Source: Haloplanus aerogenes (GTDB taxonomy: Archaea > Halobacteriota > Halobacteria > Halobacteriales > Haloferacaceae). Taken from it: a stretch of DNA of 64,000 bases. Under the pieces are notes generated by a model, which saw only the letters and a program-made list of their open reading frames with translations, made no database searches and was not told where the DNA came from. Positions 24,931 through 33,788 of this stretch are shown in pieces. Each line of letters begins with the position of its first letter. Position 1 is the stretch's first letter. A program made the position numbers and the translations under genes. The stretch lies in assembly GCF_003856835.1 (NCBI RefSeq), contig NZ_CP034145.1, positions 3,038,001 to 3,102,000 on the forward strand, given 5' to 3'.

Positions 24931-24938
24931 GATAAAGT
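24931..24938 (-). promoter_or_regulatory. TATA box of the BCCT gene
   Basis: On the minus strand the sequence reads ACTTTATC, about 175 bp upstream of the start codon. Transcription would begin near 24905, leaving a leader of about 150 nt, which is unusually long for a haloarchaeal gene. Confidence 0.45.
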
Positions 24939-24968
24939 TTGGTGTTTTTCTGGAAGCTGTTCTGACGA

Positions 24969-27569
24969 CTACCGCAGAATCTTCTCCCGACCGGGGTCGA
25001 ACAGCGGTTCGTCGCGCACGGTAGCGTCGTACGTCTCGCCCTCACACAGGATCTGCACGTCGGTACCCGCGTCGGCGTACTCGCTGGGGAGGTAGGCGTA
25101 GGCGATGGACTCGCCGACGCTGTAGCCGTAGTCGCCGGCGACGACGTAGCCGAGCGCTTCGTCGCCGTCACCGGCCTCGCCGGTTGCTCGAGGCGTCTCC
25201 GACGCCTCGCCATCTAGAACCGGCCGCCCGCCGAAGATCACGTCCGTCGAGTCGTCGAGCGTGAGCGGCGTGAGTCGGCTGTCGGGGCCCGACGCCTGCA
25301 CCTCGGCCAGCGCCTCGCGGCCGACGAAGTCGGTGTCCATGTCGACGGCGAAATCGAGGCCGGCGGCGACAGGGTTGGCGTCGGTGTCGATGTCCGTCCC
25401 CCACAGCCGGTAGCCTTTCTCCAGTCGCATCGACTCCAGCGCGCCGCCACCCATCGGCCGCACGTCGAGGTCCTGCCCCGCCTCCCAGAGGGTGTCCCAG
25501 AGACGCGACCCGTACTCCGTCGGCGCCCACAGCTCCCAGCCGAGTTCGCCGACGTAGGAGACACGCAGCGCGAGGACGGGCACGTCGCCGACGTAGATGC
25601 GCTTCGCGCTGAAGTAGGGGAAGCCCTCCGCGGACACGTCGGCGTCGGTGACGCGCTGGAGGAGGAGTCGGGACTTCGGCCCCCAGAGCCCGATAGTCGA
25701 CCGAGCACCCTCCTCGACGACCACCGACACCGTCTCCGGGGCATGGCGCTCCAGCCAGCCGCCGTGGATGCCCGGCGAGTTGCCGCCGCCGGTCGTCACC
25801 ACGAACTCCTCCGGGCCGAGGCGAACGACGGTCACGTCCGCCAAGACGTTCCCGCCCTCGTTACAGAGCAGGGAGTAGCGGATGCGACCCGGTTCGATAT
25901 CCACGTCGTTCGTACACATCCGCTGGAGGAAGTCGGCGGCGCCCGCACCCTCGACGCGGATGGAGCTGAACGAGGTCATGTCGAACATGGAGACGTGCTC
26001 GCGGGTGTGGAGGTGTTCGGCACCCTCGATGGGCGAGCGGTTGACGCCCTGCCAGCCCTCCTGATCCGGAATCTCGCCGGCGTAGCGCTCCACGAGATCC
26101 GCGTTGGAGTCGTACCACTGCGGCGCCTCCCAGCCGCCGGATTGGTAGAACTCCGCGCCGAGGTCGGCCTGTTGCTGGTAGAAGGGACTCCGTCGGAGGG
26201 CGCGGTGGTCGTCGGGTTGCCAGCGGGGTTCGACGATGCTGTACACCTGCCGGTAGCGCGTCGCCCCGCGGTCGACGAAGTAGTCCTTGCTCCCGGCGTG
26301 GGGTTCGAACCGGTTCACGTGGATGCCACCGGTCTCGACCGGCCCCGAGGGGAGTTTCGGGACGCCCGTCTCCATCCACTCCGCGAGGATCTTCCCGTAG
26401 CCGCCGGAGTGAGTCCACCAGATGGCGAGCGCGGTCCACAGGTCGTCCACGGCGTGCGTCTCGCCGAGCACCGGCATCCCGTCGGGCGTGAACACGAAGA
26501 TGCCGTTCTCCGTCGCCTCGAACTCCTTGCCCTCCGTGACGGGGAGGAGTTCTTCGAACGCCCGTTTCGGCGCCTTGTCGCGGTCTGGGTGGGTCGCGCG
26601 CTCCCAGTGCTCGTCGGTGAAGTCACGAACCGACGCCTGCCGGTGCTCGGTGTTCCCACCCATCGCGTCGGGGTCGACCGTCAGCGACTCGTGGTTGTAG
26701 GAGCCGAGACCGATGGACTCGCCGTGGGTGCGGAAGTAGAGGGAGTTGTCCTGATCGCGACCCACCGGGCGGGTCGGCGCTCGGCCCATGGCGTCGGCGA
26801 TGCGGCTGTCACCCGGCACTTCCATGTCGCCGGTGTCGACGCGGCGGTTCGGGTCGGCGTCCGCCAGTTCGGCAAGCGGTTCCGTGACGGCGTACTGGTG
26901 TTCGACGGGTGCGATGGGCAGGTCGAGGCCCGCAAGCTTGCCGGTCTGGTAGCCCCAGTTGTTCGTCGCGATCACGCACCGGTCACACTCGATGCGACCG
27001 CGGTCGGTGTCGACGGCCGTCACCGTGCCGCCAGCGGTGTCGAAATCCGTGACCGACGTGTGGCCGTAGAAGTCGGCGTTCGACTCCTCGATGTACCACT
27101 GGAGGGCAGCGACACCGTCCACCCGACCGTCGGTGGGGGAGTAGTAGCCACCCAGAATCTCGTCTTCGTTCACCAGCGGCAGGTAGTCGGTCACCTCCTC
27201 GGGCGAGAGGAGTTGCGCGTCGGGGAGGCCGTAGGCGGTGGCGTGTTCGACGCGGCGCTGGAGGAAGTCCATCCGCTCCTCGGAGCGGGCGACTTCGATG
27301 CCGCCCACTTCGTCGTACACCCCGGCGTCATCGAGGAGCCGACTCGTGTAGTGAGCCGTCTTCGTCATGAGTTTCGACGGCGAGGTCTGGAACATGATGC
27401 CCGGCGCGTGGGTCGACGACCCGCCGGTGACGGGCAGTGGACCCTGGTCGACGACGACGATATCCTCCGCGCCCAGTTCCGAGAGGTGGTAGGCGACGCT
27501 ACAGCCGACGGCACCCGCGCCGACGACGACCGTCTCGGCGGACGCGGGGAGCGTGCTATCCGTGCTCAT
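24969..27569 (-). CDS. Dimethylglycine/sarcosine dehydrogenase-like FAD-GcvT fusion
   Basis: 866 residues. Residues 10-45 form the FAD-binding Rossmann motif VVVGAGAVGCSVAYHL; the His in GGSSTHAPG near residue 52 matches the residue that links FAD covalently in dimethylglycine dehydrogenase. The DAO domain continues to about 430. The C-terminal half is a GcvT/aminomethyltransferase fold, with VSYVGELGWELW and GGGALESMRLEKGYRLWG as folate-binding elements. Such enzymes oxidise an N-methyl group and pass formaldehyde-level carbon to tetrahydrofolate. It follows the sarcosine-oxidase-like gene by 56 nt in one operon. Dimethylglycine is the likely substrate, sarcosine an alternative. Confidence 0.88.
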   Translation of the reverse strand: MSTDSTLPASAETVVVGAGAVGCSVAYHLSELGAEDIVVVDQGPLPVTGGSSTHAPGIMFQTSPSKLMTKTAHYTSRLLDDAGVYDEVGGIEVARSEERMDFLQRRVEHATAYGLPDAQLLSPEEVTDYLPLVNEDEILGGYYSPTDGRVDGVAALQWYIEESNADFYGHTSVTDFDTAGGTVTAVDTDRGRIECDRCVIATNNWGYQTGKLAGLDLPIAPVEHQYAVTEPLAELADADPNRRVDTGDMEVPGDSRIADAMGRAPTRPVGRDQDNSLYFRTHGESIGLGSYNHESLTVDPDAMGGNTEHRQASVRDFTDEHWERATHPDRDKAPKRAFEELLPVTEGKEFEATENGIFVFTPDGMPVLGETHAVDDLWTALAIWWTHSGGYGKILAEWMETGVPKLPSGPVETGGIHVNRFEPHAGSKDYFVDRGATRYRQVYSIVEPRWQPDDHRALRRSPFYQQQADLGAEFYQSGGWEAPQWYDSNADLVERYAGEIPDQEGWQGVNRSPIEGAEHLHTREHVSMFDMTSFSSIRVEGAGAADFLQRMCTNDVDIEPGRIRYSLLCNEGGNVLADVTVVRLGPEEFVVTTGGGNSPGIHGGWLERHAPETVSVVVEEGARSTIGLWGPKSRLLLQRVTDADVSAEGFPYFSAKRIYVGDVPVLALRVSYVGELGWELWAPTEYGSRLWDTLWEAGQDLDVRPMGGGALESMRLEKGYRLWGTDIDTDANPVAAGLDFAVDMDTDFVGREALAEVQASGPDSRLTPLTLDDSTDVIFGGRPVLDGEASETPRATGEAGDGDEALGYVVAGDYGYSVGESIAYAYLPSEYADAGTDVQILCEGETYDATVRDEPLFDPGREKILR

Positions 27570-27625
27570 GGGGAAGGAATCGGGCCGAACACGGCAAAAA
27601 CCTCGGGGTGGTTCACCTGCGACCT

Positions 27626-28765
27626 TTAAAAGCGGTCGAGGCCGAACATCTCGATGGGGTGGTCGGTCTCGCCGTCGTCGGCGAGGTCGGCCAGAATCTC
27701 GCCGATGACGGTGGCGAACTTGAAGCCGTGTCCGGAGAACCCCGCGCCGACGACGACCTGCGGGTGGTCGGGCAGCGTGTCGAGGATGAAGTGCTCGTCG
27801 GGCGAATTGGTGAACATACAGGTGGCGAGCCGCATCGTCGGCCCCGCGGCCTCGGGGAAGTACTTCTCCGTGAAGTCACGCAGGAGCACCTCGTCGGCGG
27901 GGCCGGGGTCGGTGTCGTAGTGGTCGGGGTCGACCGACTCGTCGAGGTGGTGGTACTTGCCAAGCTTGAACCCGGGCACGTCGTAGATGGGCAGGCCGTA
28001 GAACCGCCCCTCGGGCGTCTCGATGTTCCACACCGGCAGTTGCTCGGGTTCGTACAGCGAGGGCGTCTCGGGCTGGAACCACGCGAGCACCTGTCGCTCG
28101 GGGACGGCGAGGCCGTCCAGCGCGTCCGCGAGTTTGTAGTTCCACGCGCCCGCCGCGAGGACGAGCGTGTCGGCCTCGTACGTGTCCTTGTCCGTCCAGA
28201 CGCGGACGCCGCCGTCGGGCGTCTCGGCCCAGTCGTGGACGCCCTCTCGGGCGCGAATCTCGGCGCCTGCCGCCTGCGCCAACTCGGTGTGGCCGACGAT
28301 TGCCTGCTCCGGGACGACGAACCCGCCGTCCTCCTGATAGAGCGCGCGGTACTCGTCGGGGAGATTGTACCCGGGGAACCGCTCGTTCAGTTCCGCGCCC
28401 GTCAGTACCTCGTGCGGGATGTCGTGTTCCTTACAGGAGCGCAGCGACCCCTCGAAGACGATGTTCCCCTGCGGGCCGGCGTCGATGGAGCCGGTGCGGT
28501 GGATCACCGGCCGCCCCGTCTCGTCGGCCAGGTCGTCCCAGAGTTCGTACGCCCGCTCGATCAACGGAATGTACGAGGGGTGTTCGTAGTACGCCCGTCG
28601 GATAATGCGCGTGATGCCGTGGGAGGAACCCTGCGTGTGCGGGATGTCGAACCGCTCCAGTCCCAGTACGTCGACTCCGCGGTCGGCGAGGTGGTACGCA
28701 GTCGCACTCCCCATGCCGCCGACGCCGACGACGATGGCGTCGCGTCGCTCGTCGCTCGAACTCAT
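27626..28765 (-). CDS. solA: Monomeric sarcosine oxidase/N-methyltryptophan oxidase-like flavoprotein
   Basis: 379 residues, the normal length of monomeric sarcosine oxidases. The N-terminus is VVGVGGMGSATAYHLADRG for FAD binding, followed by TQGSSHGITRIIRRAYYEH. The Cys in CMFTNSPDEHF near residue 312 matches the covalent flavin attachment site of this family. It oxidises secondary N-methyl amines to the primary amine with formaldehyde and H2O2. It is the first gene of the minus-strand operon, and a dyad with a TATA region separates it from the divergent methyltransferase gene. Substrate among sarcosine, N-methyl amino acids and related amines cannot be fixed by sequence. Confidence 0.88.
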   Translation of the reverse strand: MSSSDERRDAIVVGVGGMGSATAYHLADRGVDVLGLERFDIPHTQGSSHGITRIIRRAYYEHPSYIPLIERAYELWDDLADETGRPVIHRTGSIDAGPQGNIVFEGSLRSCKEHDIPHEVLTGAELNERFPGYNLPDEYRALYQEDGGFVVPEQAIVGHTELAQAAGAEIRAREGVHDWAETPDGGVRVWTDKDTYEADTLVLAAGAWNYKLADALDGLAVPERQVLAWFQPETPSLYEPEQLPVWNIETPEGRFYGLPIYDVPGFKLGKYHHLDESVDPDHYDTDPGPADEVLLRDFTEKYFPEAAGPTMRLATCMFTNSPDEHFILDTLPDHPQVVVGAGFSGHGFKFATVIGEILADLADDGETDHPIEMFGLDRF

Positions 28766-28842
28766 AGCGCTCCGTTCGACGGGGAGGATATTGATGCTTG
28801 GGTCGTCAGGACGCCGTCAGGAGCGCCGCAGTGGGCGAATTC

Positions 28843-28866
28843 TTTAACAACACTATTGCTGTTAAA
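28843..28866. promoter_or_regulatory. Candidate operator between divergent catabolic operons
   Basis: TTTAACA at 28843-28849 and TGTTAAA at 28860-28866 form a 7-bp dyad with a 10-nt spacer. It lies 25 bp upstream of the TATA box of the methyltransferase gene and 78 bp from the start of the sarcosine-oxidase-like gene, a position suited to control both operons. Confidence 0.5.
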
Positions 28867-28890
28867 ACGCTGGTCGATTCGGCGTTCCCT

Positions 28891-28898
28891 CTTATACG
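28891..28898 (+). promoter_or_regulatory. TATA box of the methyltransferase/MetF operon
   Basis: CTTATACG is preceded by a purine-poor CCCT. Transcription should begin near 28920, which excludes the GTG at 28911 and supports the ATG at 28953 as the start. Confidence 0.6.
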
Positions 28899-28952
28899 TC
28901 CGAAATAGTTGTGGTCCAGTCTTATGTGGATAGGGAGCGATGTTCACTGTCG

Positions 28953-30332
28953 ATGGCAAACAACGAACCACCGGCGCTCGACGACCACCCGAACCACCCG
29001 GATATCGACCAGTCGGACCGTGTACTGCCCCGCAACCTGCGCCAGAGCGGCGACCCTGGCATCGAGATGCTCGTCTCGACGCGCGTGCGCAAATCCCCCT
29101 TCTTCCACAAGTCGTTCAACGAGGAGGGTGCGTGGCGCTGTACCGTCTACAACCGAGTCTACCACCCACGGGGGCTGGTCGAACCGGAAGATGGCGGCGC
29201 GATGAAGGAGTACGAGGCGCTGACGGAGAGCGTGACGCTGTGGGACGTGGCGGTCGAACGCCAGATTCGCGTGAAGGGTCCGGACGCGGAGGCGCTCACC
29301 AACTACGTCATCACGCGGGACGCTACGCAGATCGAGCCGATGCACGGCAAGTACGTCATCCTCTGTAACGAGGACGGCGGCATCCTGAACGACCCGGTCC
29401 TCCTGCGCGTCGCGGAGGACGAGTTCTGGTTCTCCATCTCCGACTCGACGCTCATGCAGTGGCTGCAGGGCGTCAACGTCGGTATGGACTTCGACGTGGA
29501 GATCGACGAGATCGACGTGGCGCCGATGCAGATTCAGGGCCCACTCTCCGAGGACGTGATGGTCGAAGTCGTCGGCGAGGAAGTGAGCGACATCCCCTAC
29601 TACGGCCTGATGGACGCGGAGATCAACGGCTGTGACGTGCTGGTGAGCCAGACCGGCTTCTCCGGCGAGAAAGGCTTCGAGGTCTACGTCAAGGACGCGA
29701 GCAAGAACGCCGAAGCCGTCTGGGACCCGGTGATGGAGACGGTGAAAGCCCACGGCGGCCGCCAGATCGCGCCCGGTCACCACCGCCGGATCGCGGCCGG
29801 CATCCTCTCGTGGGGCCAGGACATGGACCACGAGACCTCGCCGTTCCAGGTCAACCTCGGCTACCAGGTGCCCGACGACAAGGAGGGCGACTACATCGGC
29901 AAGGAGGCGCTGGAAGAGCAGAAGGCGCAGATCGAGAACGGCGAGTATCCGTTCAACCTGAAACTCGTCGGGCTGAAGATCGCGGGCGAACCGATCCGCG
30001 ACTACGCGCCCGACTTCTGGATCATCTCCGACCCCGAGACGGGCAAGGAGTGTGGCTACATGACCTCGCCGTGGTGGAATCCGGAGCTCGAGACGAACAT
30101 CGGCCTCGGCTTCGTCCCGGCGGAGAAACTGGAGGCGGAGACGGACGCCCTGCTGAACGACGAAATCTACGAACACGACCTCGATCTGGAGTTCCAGGTC
30201 CACCTGCCCGACGAGTACGCCGAGGATGACGGCGAACCGGCCTTCGCGACGGTCGCGGAGGTGCCCTTCAAGGAGTCGGTCAACCCGAGCGCTCGCGAAC
30301 AGGCGAAGCTGAACGCCCGGCACGAGGACTAA
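28953..30332 (+). CDS. GcvT/DmdA-like aminomethyltransferase
   Basis: 459 residues from ATG 28953 (MANNEPPALDDH). The fold is that of the glycine-cleavage T protein and DMSP demethylase: LWDVAVERQIRVKGPDAEAL near 100-120, YVILCNEDGGILNDPVLLRV, and SQTGFSGEKGFEVYV. These enzymes move a methyl or methylene group from an amine or sulfonium to tetrahydrofolate. Compared with GcvT (about 370 residues), it has an N-terminal extension of 60 residues and a longer C-terminus, closer to DmdA-like members. The MetF-like gene follows after 46 nt. Demethylation of a betaine or DMSP is likely; which of these is unknown. Confidence 0.85.
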   Translation: MANNEPPALDDHPNHPDIDQSDRVLPRNLRQSGDPGIEMLVSTRVRKSPFFHKSFNEEGAWRCTVYNRVYHPRGLVEPEDGGAMKEYEALTESVTLWDVAVERQIRVKGPDAEALTNYVITRDATQIEPMHGKYVILCNEDGGILNDPVLLRVAEDEFWFSISDSTLMQWLQGVNVGMDFDVEIDEIDVAPMQIQGPLSEDVMVEVVGEEVSDIPYYGLMDAEINGCDVLVSQTGFSGEKGFEVYVKDASKNAEAVWDPVMETVKAHGGRQIAPGHHRRIAAGILSWGQDMDHETSPFQVNLGYQVPDDKEGDYIGKEALEEQKAQIENGEYPFNLKLVGLKIAGEPIRDYAPDFWIISDPETGKECGYMTSPWWNPELETNIGLGFVPAEKLEAETDALLNDEIYEHDLDLEFQVHLPDEYAEDDGEPAFATVAEVPFKESVNPSAREQAKLNARHED

Positions 30333-30378
30333 GAGCTAACCGCCGCGAGGCCTTAGGACGGCCGACACTGCCCACGAC

Positions 30379-31233
30379 ATGTCACTCACGAGATCGAAAC
30401 CCGCCGACGGCGTCGCGAACCTGCTCAGCGAGCCACGCTTCGAACTGATGCCGTTCGACAGCTTCGAGGAACAGATGGAACAACTACCGGACGGCGCCGA
30501 AATCGCCGTCACGGCCTCGCCGCAACTGGGCCTCGACGCGACGGTCGAGTGGTCCGAGAAGGCGGCCGCCCGCGGTTACGAACCCATCCCGCACGTCGCG
30601 GCGCGCTACGTCGAGGACCGAGACCACCTCGACGACATCGCTACCCAACTGACCGAGGCGGGCGTCACCGACATCTTCGTCCCGGGCGGTGACCGCGAGG
30701 ACCCCGTCGGCGAGTTCGAATCCGCCTACGAACTCCTCGTCGCGCTCGACGACAGCGGCCACGAGTTCGCGGACGTGGGCATCACCGGCTACCCCGAAGG
30801 CCACGACTTCCTCGACGACCGGACGCTCGCGGACGCGATGGCGAAGAAGGCGCCCTACGCCACCTACATCACGACCCAGCTCTGTTACGATCCCGACGCC
30901 GTCACGGCGTGGATCGAACGGATTCGTGACCGCGGGATCGACCTCCCCATCGAGGTGGGGATTCCGGGCGTGATGAAGTACCAGCGCCTGCTCAACATCT
31001 CGCAGAAAGTGGGCGTCGGCGACTCGATCCGGTTCCTCCGGAAGACGAGCGGTATCGTCGGCTTCGTGCGCCAACTCGTCGGCTCGCGCGGGAAGTACGA
31101 ACCCGACGCGCTCGTCGACGGCCTCGCACCCTACGCCGACGACCCGGAGTACGCGATTCGTGGCCTCCACATCTACACCTTCAACCAGGTGGCCGACACC
31201 GAAGCGTGGCGTCGCGGGCGGCTGGACGGGTAG
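30379..31233 (+). CDS. metF: Methylenetetrahydrofolate reductase family protein
   Basis: 284 residues forming a beta8/alpha8 barrel. Recognisable segments are EIAVTASPQLGLDATVEW, ADVGITGYPEGH and TYITTQLCYDPDAVTAWI, the last corresponding to the conserved QxxFD-type flavin/folate region in which Leu-Cys-Tyr-Asp is seen here. MetF interconverts methylene- and methyl-tetrahydrofolate. Linked to the methyltransferase gene it would oxidise or recycle methyl groups released from the substrate. The 284 residues are close to the bacterial length; no regulatory C-terminus is present. Confidence 0.85.
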   Translation: MSLTRSKPADGVANLLSEPRFELMPFDSFEEQMEQLPDGAEIAVTASPQLGLDATVEWSEKAAARGYEPIPHVAARYVEDRDHLDDIATQLTEAGVTDIFVPGGDREDPVGEFESAYELLVALDDSGHEFADVGITGYPEGHDFLDDRTLADAMAKKAPYATYITTQLCYDPDAVTAWIERIRDRGIDLPIEVGIPGVMKYQRLLNISQKVGVGDSIRFLRKTSGIVGFVRQLVGSRGKYEPDALVDGLAPYADDPEYAIRGLHIYTFNQVADTEAWRRGRLDG

Positions 31234-31576
31234 CGACCCGACCGACCCAATTCGTCGCCGGTTTCGCGCGTTTTCAGTCGATCCACCAGCCGATTCGTCT
31301 CGTAACGCGGTGTCCGTGCGGCGCGCTCCGGGACGACCACGTCGCCGCGGTTCAATGTATATTTTTCGAGTATTATTGATATCATAGAATAATTCGACAT
31401 CTACAGACGAATCTCGGGGTGATTCTAGGCATTTCAGCGCGTTCACTCCCTATTTCTACGTTGAAGACAGCCATAATTCGATTTCGAGGCGTAATTTTCG
31501 CGTAACAGGCCGATTATGGCAACCCGGCATATCTGACAATTTTCAGAATGATAGTCGAATATATCGAATTACAGAC
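31234..31576. other. AT-rich intergenic region
   Basis: 343 bp without a credible gene on either strand. From 31,350 onwards it is strikingly AT-rich, with TATA-like stretches such as GTATATTTTTCGAG near 31,356 and GAATATATCGAATT near 31,556. No long inverted repeat was found. It holds the ends of the MetF-like and HalOD1 genes, which converge, so two terminators are expected here. It may also be a relic of an insertion. Confidence 0.5.
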
Positions 31577-31867
31577 TCATTCGTCGTCGGTCGTTTCACG
31601 CAGGAACACGGCACCGGTGCTGCGGACGACGACGACGTAGCCGCCGTAGGTGAAGGTGAGACAGCCGGCGGCGGTGGGGCGGTCGGCGTCCGTCTCCCAC
31701 AGTGTATCGAGCGCCGCGACGTTGATCCGCGTGTCGAGTGGCGGGAGGTCGGCCGGCGCGGTGTCGGTGAGCGAGGCGACAGCGTCGACGAGGGTGTCGC
31801 TCAGCGGGCCGTCGCCATCGTGGTGAACGTGGTGGACCTCTCCTCGACCCGCGATAGCAGTACCCAT
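31577..31867 (-). CDS. HalOD1 output-domain protein
   Basis: 96 residues from ATG 31867; a GTG 45 nt further upstream would add 15 residues without domain content. The HalOD1 pattern is visible: LSDTLVDAVASLTD, LPPLDTRINVAALDTL and the C-terminal strands TFTYGGYVVVVRSTGAVFL. HalOD1 is a haloarchaeal output domain often attached to response regulators; here it stands alone. It lies upstream of no clear partner, 103 bp from the HTH regulator gene on the same strand. A signalling role is inferred from the domain only. Confidence 0.8.
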   Translation of the reverse strand: MGTAIAGRGEVHHVHHDGDGPLSDTLVDAVASLTDTAPADLPPLDTRINVAALDTLWETDADRPTAAGCLTFTYGGYVVVVRSTGAVFLRETTDDE

Positions 31868-31970
31868 GGGTGAGGGTCGGAGGGAATCGGGTTGGGTTGT
31901 CGGGTGTCTCACCTGAGGTATTTATTACAGGGAGAAGCGTTCGGCTGGATTCCCGGGCGGTGGGAACCTC

Positions 31971-32618
31971 TCACTCGTCCTCGATGAGCGTCCGTTCGAT
32001 GAGTCGGGACGTACCCCGACGGATGCGTCCGCCGACGGCGGTGGGCGAGATGCCGAGGTCCTCGGCGAGCGCCTGTAGCGACGTGCCACGGGGTTCCTCG
32101 AAGTAGCCCGCCTCGTAGGCGGTCACGAGGGCGTCGTGCTGAGCGTCGGTGAGGCCCACCCGGTCGTCGACCGAGAACTCGTCGAGGGAGTAGATGTGTC
32201 CGAGATCGAACGCGATGTCCTCGCGGTCGCAGTAGTCCCAGAGCGTGCTGAGCGTCTCGCGGTCGGGGAGTTGCATTCGCACGGACCACCCCCGGTCCGT
32301 ACTCTCGGCTTCGAGCATCAGCCCACCCATCTCCGTCGTGGTCGGGGAGATGAGTTTCGTGCCCGACGTGTGGCCGAGGCGGTAGATGCGCGTCGTCGAC
32401 GCCTCGGCGACGAGCATCCGTTCGTCGACGGTGTGGTCGCGTTCGAGGGCGGCCTCGAACGCGGGGAACGAATCGGATTCGACGAGGAAGAAGAACATTC
32501 CCGTCTCCGGGTCGGTCGCCGTATGGGAGACCACCTGGATCGACGCGTCGGTCGATTCGATGGTGGGCGTCAACGCGAGGTCCGGGTGAGTGAGTTCCGC
32601 GACGGCGATGAGACTCAT
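31971..32618 (-). CDS. Bacterio-opsin activator-type HTH regulator
   Basis: 215 residues from ATG 32618, with GGGAGGT immediately upstream as ribosome site; a longer frame upstream is Arg/Pro-rich and not real. The N-terminal 150 residues are the Bat-type sensor-like region (ESTDASIQVVSHTATDPETG). The C-terminus has the HTH_10 signature: LTDAQHDALVTAYEAGYFEEPR then LQALAEDLGISPTAVGGRIRRG with the recognition helix. This class regulates transcription in response to redox, light or metabolites. The target is not evident; it sits beside HalOD1 and FAH-type genes. Confidence 0.88.
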   Translation of the reverse strand: MSLIAVAELTHPDLALTPTIESTDASIQVVSHTATDPETGMFFFLVESDSFPAFEAALERDHTVDERMLVAEASTTRIYRLGHTSGTKLISPTTTEMGGLMLEAESTDRGWSVRMQLPDRETLSTLWDYCDREDIAFDLGHIYSLDEFSVDDRVGLTDAQHDALVTAYEAGYFEEPRGTSLQALAEDLGISPTAVGGRIRRGTSRLIERTLIEDE

Positions 32619-32799
32619 GGATACCTCCCGACGGCGGGGCGGTCGTCGACGGGCGGTCGAACCGGGGGGACGGTGTGCCCGTTCATGACCACTGCGCTGG
32701 GGCGAATGGACTTTATCGTTTGGGCTACGCTCCGACACGCCGTCCGTCGTCGCGACGAGCGGAAAGCTGGTCGTCGCTCGCGAGTGTCGACCGGACTGG

Positions 32800-33684
32800 C
32801 TACCGATGGCGACAAGGGTTGGTGAGTTCACCGACACCCTCGATGCCGACGGTCACGTGGTCGCCATCGTCGAGACTGACCGGCGGATCGCGTGACGTGC
32901 CGACGCCGGGCGGCGTCCCAGTGAAGATGAGGTCACCTGGTTTGAGCGTGAAGGCTCGACTACAGAACGAGACGAGTTCGTCGAGACCGAAGATGAAATT
33001 CGCCGTCGTGGAGTCCTGTAGCCGTTCCCCGTCGACTTCGGCCCAGATGTCGAGGTCGTGAGGGTCGTCCACGTCGTCTAGCGTCACCAGGTCCGGGCCG
33101 GTCGGGGCGAACGTATCGAGGGTCTTGCCACGGACCCACTGGCCGTCGCGTTGCTGGAGGTCACGCGCCGTCACGTCGTTGCCGACGGTGACCCCGGCGA
33201 TGTGATCCCACGCGTCCTCGGCCGCCACGTCGCGGGCCTCACGTCCCACGACGATGACGAGTTCCGCTTCGTAGTCGACCTCGGTGGTGTACGTCGGGTC
33301 CCAGACGATTTCGTCGCCGGGACCCGTGATCGCCGTCGGGAACTTCGAGAAGAGAACCGGTTCCTCCGGAATGTCGAGGTCGAGTTCCCGTGCGTGGTCC
33401 TCGTAATTCAGCCCCACGCAGACGACCTTCTCGGGATCGGTCACCGGCGCGTGCCGAGTCAGATCGTCGAGGGGTTCCTGCGCCACCTCCTGTTCGGTCG
33501 CGTACTCGACCGCCAGCGACGCCTTCTCCGCCCAGTTCCACTGATCGAGCAGCGTCGACAGTCGCCGTGGAACGTCGATGCCGGCGGCGTGGCCCGCGGC
33601 TGGCAAGTCGATCACGGTATCGTCCATCACTGCGCCACACCACGGCCGCTCCGACGCCGTCGTACTGAACTGACCCAAGCGCAT
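32800..33684 (-). CDS. Fumarylacetoacetate hydrolase family protein
   Basis: 294 residues; the start MRLGQF at 33684 matches the family N-terminus, and a TATA-like CTTATGTA lies 24 bp upstream, so the mRNA is probably leaderless. The catalytic region reads VCVGLNYEDHARELD, the metal-binding Glu is in EVDYEAELVIVVG, and GVTVGNDVTARDLQ and KPGDLIFTGTPPGVG follow. The family hydrolyses or dehydrates 2-keto acids, including 2-keto-3-deoxy-pentonate in haloarchaea. A divergent SDR gene and nearby lactonase-like gene fit a sugar-acid or aromatic pathway, but the substrate is undetermined. Confidence 0.9.
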   Translation of the reverse strand: MRLGQFSTTASERPWCGAVMDDTVIDLPAAGHAAGIDVPRRLSTLLDQWNWAEKASLAVEYATEQEVAQEPLDDLTRHAPVTDPEKVVCVGLNYEDHARELDLDIPEEPVLFSKFPTAITGPGDEIVWDPTYTTEVDYEAELVIVVGREARDVAAEDAWDHIAGVTVGNDVTARDLQQRDGQWVRGKTLDTFAPTGPDLVTLDDVDDPHDLDIWAEVDGERLQDSTTANFIFGLDELVSFCSRAFTLKPGDLIFTGTPPGVGTSRDPPVSLDDGDHVTVGIEGVGELTNPCRHR

Positions 33685-33788
33685 CGGGCGTAGTAGTCCA
33701 TCCCGATACATAAGTCCCAGCGGCGGGTGATGTCGAGCGGATTTCCGGCTCCGGTGCCTCTTTGCCGCCCCGCGTGGCACGTCAGCAC

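Noticed and set aside
25743-27629. 628-residue open frame antisense to the dimethylglycine-dehydrogenase-like gene
   Set aside because: Shadow of a real FAD/GcvT enzyme.
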